In this document: one piece after another, positions 47,219-57,888 of the stretch
Numbering within the stretch: position 1 is the stretch's first letter
Layout of the letters: every line of letters starts with the position of its first letter
Source: Gigantopelta aegis
Lineage: Eukaryota > Mollusca > Gastropoda > Neomphalida > Peltospiridae
Reading direction: 5' to 3'
Assembly (NCBI RefSeq): GCF_016097555.1
Contig: NC_054713.1
Span: forward strand, 14,649,893-14,713,892
Length of the DNA stretch: 64,000 bases
The notes under the pieces: model-generated
What the model was told of the DNA's origin: nothing
The model's input: only the letters and a program-made list of their open reading frames with translations
The model's database searches: none
Translations under genes and position numbers: made by a program

Positions 47219-47925
47219 GTAAAGTTTGTTTTGTTTAACGACACTACTTGAGCAAATTGATTAAAGGGACATTCCCGAGTTTGCTGCATTGTAAGATGTT
47301 TCCGACTAATACAATATTCCTACGATTAAACTTACATATTAAATATATTTTCTGGTTTAGAATATCAGTGTCTGTATATTCAATGTGTTTCTGGTCGTCT
47401 TAATATTTGTAAGAAGCCCAAACTGGATTCTGTCTTCAAATAATTTCGTACGTACGAAAATATATTTTTTTAGGAAATCAAATGAAATTTAACCTGGTAC
47501 AAATATTAGAACGATCAGAAACACTTTTAATGTACAGACACTAATATTTTATGCAGAAAAATATATTTGATATGTAATTACAGTCGTCAAAACGTCTCTG
47601 TTAGTCGATAACATCTTAAAAATTGCAGCAAACTCAGGAATATCCCTTTAAGTAATCATCGACTATTGTATGTCATACATTTAGTAATTTTGACGTATAG
47701 TCTTAGAGAGGAAACCCGCTACATTGTTTTCATTAGTAGCAAGTGATCTTTTATATGCACCATCCCACTAATAGGATAGCACATACCACGGCCTTTGATA
47801 TACCAGTCGTTGTGCACTGGCTGGAACGGGAAATAGCCCAATTGGAACCACCGAAGGGGATCGATCCTAGACCGACCGCGCATCAAGCCAGCACTTTACC
47901 ACTTGGCTACATCCCGCCCCTGTGT
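47219..47925 (-). mobile_element. SINE S1 hosting a TTAA MITE
   Basis: The S1 tail at 47219-47264 and the remainder from 47648 join at GATTAA-GTAATCATCG. Confidence 0.9.
47265..47647. mobile_element. TTAA MITE, copy 6, nested in SINE
   Basis: 383 bp; TTAA at 47261-47264 and 47648-47651. The host SINE consensus shows that one TTAA is the original target. Confidence 0.95.
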
Positions 47926-48011
47926 ATGTGTTATCAAAAATGGCAAATGTTGTTCGTACCAACGGATGTGTAAGAAAATTAATACATAGAGGATATTTTA
48001 CGTTTTTGGTC

Positions 48012-48130
48012 AAATATGATTTATATCTCATCTCGTGAAGTTTTCAATCATATCTCACGAGTCGTGCTTGTGCGACGAGTGTGATATGATTGCAAACTTC
48101 ACGAGATGAGATATAAATCATATTTGACAA
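48012..48130. repeat. Long hairpin A
   Basis: CAAATATGATTTATATCTCA and its inverse near 48104-48126, with CTCGTGAAGTTT/AAACTTCACGAG and a second inner stem ATCATATC/GATATGAT. Confidence 0.92.
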
Positions 48131-48199
48131 AAAAACATGAAATGTTTTATTTATTATATAACTTTTCGCAATTTACCTTTATTTTTTAAATGCCAGCAG

Positions 48200-48345
48200 C
48201 AAAATAGTTCCCGCTTTCTTACAGTGAAGATAACACTTTCTACAGTGACGATAACACATTTTAGAGTGAAATAGTGAAATTTTCACTCTAAAATGTGTTA
48301 TCGTCACCGAGTGACTGATAACACTTTTATTTCACTAATATTTTA
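48200..48345. repeat. Long hairpin B
   Basis: GTGACGATAACACATTTTAG followed by its inverse CTAAAATGTGTTATCGTCAC, with GAGTGAAA/TTTCACTC at the tip. Confidence 0.92.
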
Positions 48346-48445
48346 AGATATTTAACTAAATGTTATATAATAAATGCTTACTAGTATTTAAAAAACATAT
48401 CAAAGTGAACATTGTACCGTATGTGCTGGAAATATGCTGTCCACA

Positions 48446-49052
48446 GGCGGACCCGGGGGGTCCAATCCCTCTAAAATTAGATATTGAAGTTCCCCGGGTT
48501 GTTGTTGTTGTTTGTTTTGTTGTTGTTTTTGTTGCTTTTTTATTGTTTTTTTTGGGGGGATGAGGGAGGCGTTTCTATTTTTAACGAGTAGGTCCATGGT
48601 TGACTGAAACACAAATGGATTAGGCACAAGTTACACTACTTACTTGGCCTTCTCCAAAATGCATACATATTACGACAGTAATATATTTTTGCAATTTAAA
48701 TATGAACAGAAATAAATATTATTGAAAAAACGAAAGAAGAAAGCATAAAGGAAACACAAAAAAGAGACGCAATAAAGTTTTCTATGTGTTCTATAATTAG
48801 ACAGCAGGTTTGATAAAGGAAAACACAAAACACAAACAAGGCATCGCAATGATTATGTAATGGCTACACAAATAATAATAATAGCAATAAAATAAATAAA
48901 TAGTAATAATTTTAAAGATCCATACTTTATTTACTAATTAAGGGAAACGTTTTGTTTCATTTATATACTTATGTACATGAAAAATATATTTCTTTATTGT
49001 CTTCTTCACTTAGAGTATTTTTACCAAATATTTCCTGGATCCGACCCTGCTG
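48446..49052. mobile_element. Possible hAT-like element (GGCGGACCCGGGG / TCCTGGATCCGACCCTG)
   Basis: Only the ends suggest it; the middle is AT-rich with GTT repeats and no frame. Confidence 0.35.
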
Positions 49053-49131
49053 TGAGATTACTGAACTTACATAAATATGTTATTTTGCCTTAAGTCCCAC
49101 GGCCATGGGTAGGAGGGTCTTGCGACCTCTA

Positions 49132-49321
49132 AGGAGGCGGGACTTGTCGTAGCCCAGTGGTGAAGCGCTCGCTTGATGCGCGGTCGGTCTACGATCGATC
49201 CTTGTCGGTGGATCCATTGGGCTATTTCTCGTTCCAGCCAGTGCACCACGACTAGTACATCAAAGGCCGTGGTATGTGCTATCCTGTCTGTGGGATGGTG
49301 CATCTAAAAGATCCCTTCCAG
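49132..49321 (+). mobile_element. SINE S1 5' part
   Basis: Head GTCGTAGCCCAGTGGTGAAG to ATCTAAAAGATCCC; the tail is missing. Confidence 0.8.
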
Positions 49322-49489
49322 TCACGATCCAGGCATGCCTCTCCTCGGTTATATCTGGCAGCGCCAGGCTCCAAGACCAGAACAGGTGGGGACCGAGAAT
49401 CGGACTAAGCTGTCTACTAGTGATCAGAGAAGAAATTGGTTAGCCTACATGTCTCTCCTCATTTGGGAGTAGGGGTGGGGTGAGGGTTG

Positions 49490-50135
49490 GGGAGTAGCTT
49501 TGTGGTAAAGCACTCGCCTGAGTTGCGATTGGTCACAGGATCGATCGATCATAGGATTGATCACTCAAGGTGCGATTGGTCATAGGATCAATCGCTTAGG
49601 ATATATCGCTTGAGGTGCGATTGGTCATAGGATCGATCGCTTGAGGTGTGATTGGTCATAGGATCGATTTCTTGAGGTGTGATTGGTCATAGGATCGATC
49701 GCTTGAGGTGTGATTGATCATAGGATATATCGCTTGAGGTGTGATTGGTCATGGGATCGATCGCTTGAGGTGTGATTGGTCATAGGATCGCTCGCTTGAG
49801 ATGTGATTGGTCATAGGATCGATCGCTTGAGGTGCGATTAGCCATAGAATCGATCGCATGATGTGTCATTGGTCATAGGATCGATTGCATGAGGTGTGAT
49901 TGGTCATAGGATCGATCGCTTGATGTGCTATTAACCATAGGATCGTTCTGTCATAGAATCGATCGATTATAAAATCGATCGGTCATAGGATCGATCGCAT
50001 GAGGTGTGATTGGTCATAGGATTGATCGACATCGATCGACTCAGTTGTTTCCACCTCCCAGATAGTTCTAACGATTGATACATCAAAGATTGTGGTATGT
50101 GCTGTCTTTTCTGGCAGGGTGGGTGCATATAAAAT
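49490..50135 (+). mobile_element. SINE whose box-B segment is amplified into a 31-bp array
   Basis: The head starts GGTTGGGGAGTAGCTTTGTGG. The next segment GGTGTGATTGGTCATAGGATC + GATCGCTTGA is repeated about 16 times (49525-50030), after which the SINE resumes with CATCAAAGATTGTGGTATGT and GGGTGCATATAAAATC. Confidence 0.82.
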
Positions 50136-50252
50136 CTGAACGTAAAAACCTTAATATATTATTAGGGCCGTATCTCTGCACAATGCAGTGTTAAATGGGT
50201 ATTTGGCAAAATAGTGGTTGAGTCCATGAATCTCTATCGTGTGCCTCGTCTA

Positions 50253-50320
50253 TACGGGGATTAGCCCAGTGGTAAAGCACTCGCTTGACAGCCGCTCATG
50301 ACGAGATACTTTGCTGGAAA
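50253..50320 (+). mobile_element. SINE head fragment
   Basis: GGGGATTAGCCCAGTGGTAA and GCACTCGCTTGA only. Confidence 0.55.
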
Positions 50321-50484
50321 TTCCATCTCTGTCGTAAAGCCACAAAGAAGACTGCCACTCCCAGATTAGGTTACTGAATCAAAACGATTAAATATCATTT
50401 GTTGCCTTTCGGCTTGATGGTAGTATTGTATCAAAATGAAGAAAACAAATTCAGCAATTAACGTCAACTTTTTATTTTACGTTA

Positions 50485-50910
50485 AACCATCATGCTATAT
50501 ATAGAGAATAATACATAGGTGGCTGTTTTAAAATGTACCTAACGAGCGAAAGCGAGTTTGATACGTTTGTAAACAACGAGTTGCAAGATAAATGGTATCT
50601 AACGGTCACGGATGTATTATTCTATTTCTTACATATCCTCAAAAATGTTAACATATTTTTTTACTAAACGTTATTTACAGCCCTTGTACTTGTAGCTAAC
50701 CTACGTACTACAGCTAAATGATTGTCAGGTTAACTATACGTCATAGTGTAATCGATTTCGACCGTGCTGTTATTTTTTCATTGGATGCTTGGCAGTGGTG
50801 ACCTGATCATCACCTAGGAGCAGCTAATCGTATGTCTTGAAATTGTTAACACACGTACGTGTGTAAACAACTATGTGTTATCAAAAATAATGTTCTCACC
50901 AACGGTGTGT
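50485..50910. repeat. Dispersed repeat H, second copy
   Basis: AACGAGCGAAAGCGAG, TAAATGGTATCTAACGG and TATTCTATTTCTTACATATC match 46890-47120; the right part resembles 47935-47975 (ATCAAAAAT, ACCAACGG, TGTGTAAGAAA). Confidence 0.65.
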
Positions 50911-51189
50911 AAGAAAGTTTTTTTTTTTTTTTTGTTTTTGTTTTGTTTTGTTATTTCCAAAACACTTTTCTTTTTCTTTTTTTTAAACCTTTATTACCCC
51001 CAGATCACTGGCAATGTCAAGGTTGGTGTGCCTTGAATCATCGTCTTACAATATACAACAATAATAAAATTATAACATGATTATGTGTACCTGTATAACG
51101 GTAAGCTAAAGGTTTTATATTTCATAGTATGTATATAAACAATATGTGATATGTATGGGAGTTATATTTATTACATATCTTATCATATA

Positions 51190-51285
51190 CTGCACAACCG
51201 TATTCATATACACATGTACATACATATATATACATACATACCTACATACATACCTACCTACCTACATACATACATACGCATTTTA
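51190..51285. repeat. (CATA)n/(CTAC)n microsatellite
   Basis: Direct reading. Confidence 0.9.
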
Positions 51286-51689
51286 AAATGATCTGAGGGT
51301 CAAGAATGATAGGTGAAACGAGCTTGCATTGGAGGAGGGAAAAAAAGGGGGGGGGGGGGAGGGACAGAGAGGAAGGGGAAAAAAGAACAAAGAAAGGTTT
51401 ATCGACAACCAAAAGGTTTTGTTGTTGTTGTTTTTAACTGTTTTACGTGGGTGTCTAATGTAGTAAGGACAAAACGTTTTTTAACGAAGAAGAGGAAGAG
51501 CATATACAAAAATAAAAATAAAAAAAGAGAAAGAAAAAGTCATCTTATATTAATACAGGCTTTATGTTTTTATTCAAAGGATTTTCATTATTTATCAGTC
51601 CTACTCAAGCTCTTGAACTATGAAGTTGATTTGCGAGAACGTCTTGATTGCTCCCCCCCCCCCCCCCCACGCACCCACCCTGGGGGCTG

Positions 51690-52690
51690 TAATCAACGTA
51701 CTTGGCCTATTGGTCAAGTACAGATTTCAGCACGATGGTAACGCGGCCATTGTCGCCCTTATTTACGGCGACCCAAGGCAGCACAGGGGGAACCAAACCC
51801 GGCGGCTTAACCACCAGGGGCGGTTCCACCTGCTTCGAAGAAGAAGACCAAGCCGACAGGGGCGACTCAAGGGGACCAAACCCGGCGGCTCAACCTGGCG
51901 GTCGGTCCCTTCTGCTTCGTCGCGCCTCATTACTCGGATGCAGCCCATGCCAAGAACGGCCCAGGGGGGACCAAAGCTGTCAGCTCCACTGACGGTGGCG
52001 GTCCCTTCTGTAGCGGCACCAACGCAAAAGATGGACACAGACCTGAATGCTGATCGTCCACCAGCGTCTCCACCTGTTGTTGCGGAGGCGGCAGCTGATG
52101 CTCACAGTGAGCCCAAGAAGAGAAAGGTTACAGAAAAGGCGTCGCTGAAACCATCAGTAGTCTCTCCTGACAAGCTGCCGCTCCAGTACCGGAACGCAGT
52201 CCAGTAGGGACTTCACAGATCCGGCACAGCTGGGGATACCCATCAAGGAGACTTCTTGGGGGTCATTACCATCTGGCACAGAGAGATACCAGATTATGGG
52301 CAGCAACATCAGCAACAACCTCTTCGTGACCTGCAACCGGGACGGGCTGTATCGGCAGGCTGCACTCAAGCCGGAGATGGAGAATTCAACTCTACATCGA
52401 ATTCTCAAGCTGGCCCTTCAGCAAGACTACAGTGCAGTCGATGCACTTCATTTTGGCAGACCGTTCAAAATGCTTAAATCACCTTAAAACGTTTTCGGCC
52501 GAGCACTCTAATTTTAACTTTGAATTTAATTTCTCTGACCTGACTACTAAATTGTTATTCTAAATTCCGCTCACCTCAAACTTATCTCCCCCTCCTGGCC
52601 CGATCACTGGCGATGTCAGAGGTTAAGCCCGGGACAGGCGTGTGCGAAACCATAGTGGTATATGAACACGTTAAATGATTTCAGTCAGTC
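51690..52690 (+). mobile_element. Retroposon-like 3' fragment with GC-rich coding remnants
   Basis: The frame to 52207 encodes a Pro/Ala/Ser-rich segment with a nuclear-localisation-like EPKKRKV. A second frame (52296-52487) encodes NLFVTCNRDGLYRQAALKPE. The following 52490-52690 matches the module at 39640-40115 and ends in TCAG repeats. The family is not recognised; it may be a LINE or a retrocopied host gene. It looks broken. Confidence 0.45.
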
Positions 52691-52736
52691 ATTATTTGTA
52701 ATATCAGTAAGGCGGGGTGAATTTAATTTTGATTAA

Positions 52737-53128
52737 GTTAACGTTTGCTTTGTTTAACGACACCACTAGAGCGCACTGATTCATTAATAATCGGCTAATG
52801 GATGTCAAACATTTGGTAATTCTGACATAATATTATACTCTTAGAGAGGAAACCAGCTATATTTCTCTATTAATAGCACGGGATCTTTTATATGCACCAT
52901 CTCACAGATACGATAGCACATTTGGTAATTCTGACATAATATTATACTCTTAGAGAGGAAACCCGCTATATTTCTCGGTTAGTAGCACGGGATCTTTTAT
53001 ATGCACCATCCCACAGATACGATAGCACATCCTACGGCCTTTGATATACCAGTCGAGGTGCACTGCCTAGAACGAGAAATAGCTCAATGGGACCACTGAC
53101 GGGGATCGATCCCTGCCTGATCGCCTTA
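52737..53128 (-). mobile_element. SINE S1 with internal 109-bp duplication
   Basis: ATTTGGTAATTCTGACATAA to GATACGATAGCAC is present twice (from 52811 and 52920). Confidence 0.88.
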
Positions 53129-53324
53129 TGATTTAGATTAGAACTTTTAATTACAACTATGTGAATGCAGATATATTTGCGTATTTTGTTAAATTGTATA
53201 TAAATACAGTTATCACAACAGTTATATAGATTATATAGAGGATAATAAACGAGTTACCAGTTATTATCATATTTAAATAATTTTCACTTGTCACGAGCTT
53301 TATTTAAGAAACAAAAACAATTTT

Positions 53325-53575
53325 TAACATTTTGTGCTTATATCCAATTAAGGTTCAAGCACGCTGTCCTGGGCACACACCTCACCTGGGATGTCTATCC
53401 AGGACAGTGGGTTAGTTCTTAGCGGTTAGTGAAAGAGAAGAGGGCGTAGTGGCCTTACACCTACTCATTGAGCCCTTAAGAACTCGCTCTGGGTTGGAGC
53501 CGGTACCGGGCTGCGAACCCTGTACCTACCAGCCTGTAGTCCGATGGCTTAACCACTGCGCAACCAAGGTCGTTG
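53325..53575 (-). mobile_element. SINE S4
   Basis: TTTTGTGCTTATATCCAATT to CACTGCGCAACCAAGGTCG; tail end diverged. Confidence 0.82.
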
Positions 53576-53661
53576 TTTTTTTTAGCATACGAACAGTTTG
53601 CAATAAAATACATAAAAACATCTTTCATAGAATGTTTCACTCATACATGTTGTTAGGTTAA

Positions 53662-53996
53662 AGGCATACTGTCACAGACCTCTGACCTATTAAAGGACCT
53701 AAAAAGTATTACCAAAACAAATATAAATTTGATTTGTTCCTAAATGTACTTTATTCAACCATCTATGTAACCACTATACTCCACTTATTAATGATATTTT
53801 GTAAAAATAATTGAATTATGGCAGTGGTCCATAATTCAAAAGCTAATATTGCCAAGAGGGTTGATAAGGATTTTACTCCATCATGGTTCAGTTACGGTGA
53901 TGCAATAGCTAGATTTGGTTTCCAAGCATTAATGTGATTATCATTTATTATTAATTTTTGGAGAAATGAGGTCCTTAAATCTGTGACAGTATGCCT
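53662..53996. mobile_element. Second TTAA MITE family
   Basis: 335 bp with perfect inverted ends AGGCATACTGTCACAGA and TTAA at 53658-53661 and 53997-54000. Unrelated inside to the AGGGACATTCC family. Confidence 0.92.
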
Positions 53997-54098
53997 TTAA
54001 TCGAAAATACTAATGAACTGTATGCCTTCCATGCACCCACCCATAACGTAATGTGATATTCAGGTTTTGCTACATGCAGACCGTGTCGGTACACATAA

Positions 54099-54401
54099 GA
54101 GCGGGACGTAGCCCCGTGGTAAAGCACTCGTCTGATGTGCGCTTGCTCTAGGATCGATCCCCGTCGCTGGATCCATTGAGCTATTTCTCATTCCAGCCAA
54201 TGGCCACTAAAAGCCGTGGTTTGTGCTATCTTGTCTGTGGGATGATGCAAATAGAAGATTCCTTGGTACTAATGACAAAAATGTAGCGGGTTTCCCCCTC
54301 AAGACTATATGTAAAAATTATCAAATGTTTTGACATCCAGATAGCCGATGATTAATAAATCAATGTTCTATAGTGGTGTCGTTAAACAAAACAAACTTTA
54401 A
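54099..54401 (+). mobile_element. SINE S1
   Basis: Complete head to tail; ACACATA flanks. Confidence 0.88.
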
Positions 54402-54615
54402 ACACATATAACTGTTATCACAGGACGTCTCTGTCTTACTTCACGGGAATATGTTTGACTGGATTAAAAATTGATATATGATAATTTATATAATAAATAT
54501 ACATTTATATGAAAATAAAATTACAATAAAAGGTGTATGCCACAGCCACCCACCCACAACTGTTGATGTGATATTCAAGTTTCTATTGGCCTACATGCAC
54601 TACATAGAACGGTCG

Positions 54616-54812
54616 TAACCGGCCTTGGTGGTGTCGTGGTCAAGCCATCGGACACAAGGCTGGTAGGTACAGAGTTCGCAGCCCGGTACCGGCTCCCACC
54701 CGGGGCGAGTTTTAACGACTCAATGGGTAGGTGTAATACAACTACACCCTCTTCTCTCTCACTAACCACTAACATCTAACCCACTGTCCTGGAAAGACTG
54801 CCCAGATAGCTG

Positions 54813-54868
<56 letters not shown>

Positions 54869-54930
54869 ACAGAACAGCGTGCTTGAACCTTAATTGAATA
54901 TTAGCACGAAAATCAATTAAGAAAGAAAGA
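54616..54930 (+). mobile_element. SINE S4 with (TG)n expansion
   Basis: Head GGCCTTGGTGGTGTCGTGG, body CTACACCCTCTTCTCTC, (TG)n at 54817-54868, then AGCGTGCTTGAACC and TTAGCACGAAAAT. Confidence 0.9.
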
Positions 54931-54969
54931 CAGAGAGGTCGTCAGAAGGGAAGTATAACAATAAAATAG

Positions 54970-55105
54970 CTGGTTACTATCTTATGATATCGGCTTTATC
55001 CTGCGAAGGTAAGAATGGCTAAAGCCGATAGGCTCCGCCGAGCCGCGTTCGCCATTCGAACTGAGCAGGATAACGCCGATATCTTAATTAAGACAGTAAC
55101 TAGTT
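54970..55105. repeat. Inverted repeat around GATATCGGC
   Basis: GGTTACTATCTTATGATATCGGC near 54972 pairs with GCCGATATCTTAATTAAGAC near 55074; inner GGCTTTATCCTGC / GCAGGATAACGCC also pair. Confidence 0.85.
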
Positions 55106-55597
55106 TGTTTATTTATCCTGCAGTCCACATAAAATTAATGGAATCAACCGTTTTATTTCACAACTGTACCCTTTTCCGGAGTGGTATGTCCTCACGTCTT
55201 TGATGTCTTGTCGCCTATTATATTTATACACCAAAACAAAATAGTTCTTAATTTAACAACCATTTATTTCTTATTTTTAAATGAAAAATTATATACAAAA
55301 CGGTTTCTAAAAATCAAAACATTCAAGTGGAAATAAATGAATAAGTAATTCTGAGCAAAATAGCATTCCTTTGCAGATCATAACTAGTAGTAAAAGTAGT
55401 TCCGTCCCAATATAGAAATGTATCAAGTCATCATATTTTGACAATACATATAATAATTGTAGAATACATTTTAATTAATTGTGGTCATTTTGCCGTACAG
55501 TTCATCTCGCAAAACTTCAGCTATGTATTTAGCTGGGGATTCGTGAGTTCTTCAACAGATTCAGGAATTAATTTGGCTCCTGGGACATCATGCTTAA

Positions 55598-55980
55598 AGG
55601 GACATTCCTGAGTTTGCTGCAACTTTTAAGATGTTATCGACTAACTGAGCCTTTTTAACGATTGTAATTACATATCAAATATATTTTTCTGCATAAAATA
55701 TTAGTGGCTGTTTATTAAACGTGTTTCTAATCGTTCTAATATTTTTACTAGGTTAAATTTCATTTTATTTCCTAAAATATTATTTTCTCGTACGTACGAA
55801 ATTATTTGAAGACAGAATCCAGTTTGGGCTTCGTACAAATATTAAGACGACCAGAAACACACTGAATATACAGACACTGATATTCTAAACAAGAAAATAT
55901 ATTTAATATGCAAGTTTAATCGTAGAAATATTGTATTAGTCGAAAACATCTTACAATACAACAAACTCAGAAATGTCCCT
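55598..55980. mobile_element. TTAA MITE, copy 7
   Basis: 383 bp; TTAA at 55594-55597 and 55981-55984. Confidence 0.94.
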
Positions 55981-55984
55981 TTAA

Positions 55985-57229
55985 ACAATTCACCATTGTC
56001 AAATCAAGAGCGATACAGGTATTTTCAGTCTCAAGGAAATTACTGATAGGGTCACAGTTATAAAAAGGACTAAATTTAAATATGTTTTGTTAAATTGTTG
56101 TGTTACATTCCAAAATGTGTCCCCAAACTGCATGATTTTGGGTTTGTTTGTGACAATGTTCACACCAATAGAAATCACACACAATCAGGAGTTGGCGGAT
56201 ATGACGTATATATTTATGGAAACTTTGCTCATAAAACTTTACAAACATCCTCATTTGAATACAGGTTTAGCTATTTTACTCAATTTTTCACAAAATCAGT
56301 TTGTTTGAAAATTACCCAAACTGGTCATGTCCCACTTTTGTCAGAAATGAAACCCGGTGCATGAATACCAAGCCTCATTACAGCCAAACAGTTGGCACTA
56401 CAGATGAAAAACCAAATGTAATTTTTAAAAATAACCCTTTGGCTATCACTTATCTTAAAAATGCACTCCATATTACAAATAATTAGCCTTCAAACATGGA
56501 TCTATGCTAAAACACAAGCGAACTGTATACTGCTACCATTTTGAAATTTGCTTTAAATTATTTACAAGCATTTTTATAAATAAGCACAGCAAGCAAAAGC
56601 TACATATTTTGGTAAAACACTGAATGGTTTTGTTATGAAAAGCTTTGGTTGTGAGCTATACAAGTTTTGTCATGACTCGTCCGAATGGCAAGTCAAAAAA
56701 ACGAAATGCCAAGTGGAATCGAAAGGACATTTTAAGTTAAATCGCCATTCATTAAATTATTTATCACATCTTTTGAGTGTCCAACGTTTATTAAGCAATT
56801 AATTTACAAAGCATCATGGCACAAATCAGCTACCATACTTAAGAGCAATAAAAGATTCTTGCGAAGAGTGGCTTCGGGTAAGTATAAAGGATGTGGTCGG
56901 CAGTGCATATCAAAAGAGAACCGATCAGAACGATTGGAAACTTTAAAAAACACGTTTTCTTGTGTGTGTGTGTGTATATGCGTGTGTGTGTGCGTGCGTG
57001 CGTGTGTGTGTGTGTGTGTGCGTGTTATTTTAGTTTAATAGGCTCTGTTAGTAGTGACTTTTAGTTCTGGGAGGGACTGCACACTCACAGCACCCCCTCA
57101 CCTCGGATCCGCGCCTTACTTTTCTTATAATGTCCGAGAAATCAGTATGGTAACACAGCATACCACAACTGATGTTTGCAGACATCATTTTAACAGTTGC
57201 ATACTCTTGTCTTTCTCGGCGTTGAAATG
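55985..57229 (-). other. Likely 3' flank or 3' UTR of the Ly6 gene; no gene seen
   Basis: This stretch lies downstream of the Ly6 stop on the minus strand. It is AT-rich unique-looking sequence with a GT microsatellite at 56962-57024. Open frames near 56.1-56.4 kb are short and show no family motif. That it is transcribed as 3' UTR is only inferred from position. Confidence 0.35.
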
Positions 57230-57594
57230 TCAGTGTAAAAGTAACACAAGTAACAAGCACATAACAAATGGCGCTGTAAGGAGATTTCCCACAATTCCGT
57301 CTATGACTGTCCCGAAAACTGTCGGGTATCTGGCATAAAGCTGACCAATCGAACCGCACGTTACATTTTCCCTCCCGTCGTCATAGATAATAACTTTGCA
57401 GGTAAAGTTTGGCCCGTTACAAAAGTCCGTGTCACACAGTCGAAGACAGATCTGTTCTCCTTCAAACGTGGCGCAAGCCGATTGGTTGTTTGGCCGGAGG
57501 TTTTCAAGATGGCGGATTCTTTGAGAGTTGTTTTTGATGTTGTAGGAGAAATGCACACCGTCACTACAATCTCGGCGAAAACTGAGCAGCTCTC
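57230..57594 (-). CDS. Ly6/uPAR-family protein, terminal exon with CN motif and GPI-type C-terminus
   Basis: The exon begins after the acceptor TTTTAG at 57595-57596 with 2 bases that complete the Gly codon left open by the exon at 59813, giving HRHTGGELLSFRRDC across the junction. It continues with SAC, QIC, RLCDTDFCNGP and then FTC and VTC. The CDTDFCN string is the hallmark Ly6 ending. An extra Cys pair follows it, which is unusual because most members stop their core there. NNS, NQS, NFT and NVT are possible glycosylation sites. The last 20 or so residues (APFVMCLLLVLLLH) are strongly hydrophobic, as expected for a GPI-anchor signal or a short membrane tail. TGA stop at 57230. With the preceding exon the mature protein is roughly 183 residues, longer than the usual 70-130. 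Confidence 0.85.
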
Positions 57595-57599
57595 CTAAA

Positions 57600-57888
57600 A
57601 TAAAGACAATAATGATGATGATGATGATGATGATGATTATGATGATTATTATTATTATTATTATTATGATGATGATGATTATTATTATTATAGTTATGTT
57701 CATAATGATGATGATGATGATAATAATAATAGTAATAATAACAATAATGATGATGACGATGATGATGATGATGATGATAACAACAAAACCAACAACTATT
57801 ATAACTTATTATTATTATTATCATCATCATCATCATCATCGTCGTCACTATTATCATTATCATAAGTAGTAGTAGTAGTAGTACTTAC
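57600..57888. repeat. Trinucleotide tract (GAT/ATT/ATC) in the Ly6 intron
   Basis: Imperfect runs of GAT, ATT, AAT and ATC lie directly upstream of the terminal-exon acceptor. The long Met, Ile or His runs in its frames are low-complexity shadows and not protein. Confidence 0.9.

Noticed and set aside
56087-56486. Short plus-strand frames near 56.1-56.5 kb
   Set aside because: They overlap each other in different frames, have no motif and lie in what is probably the 3' flank of the Ly6 gene.
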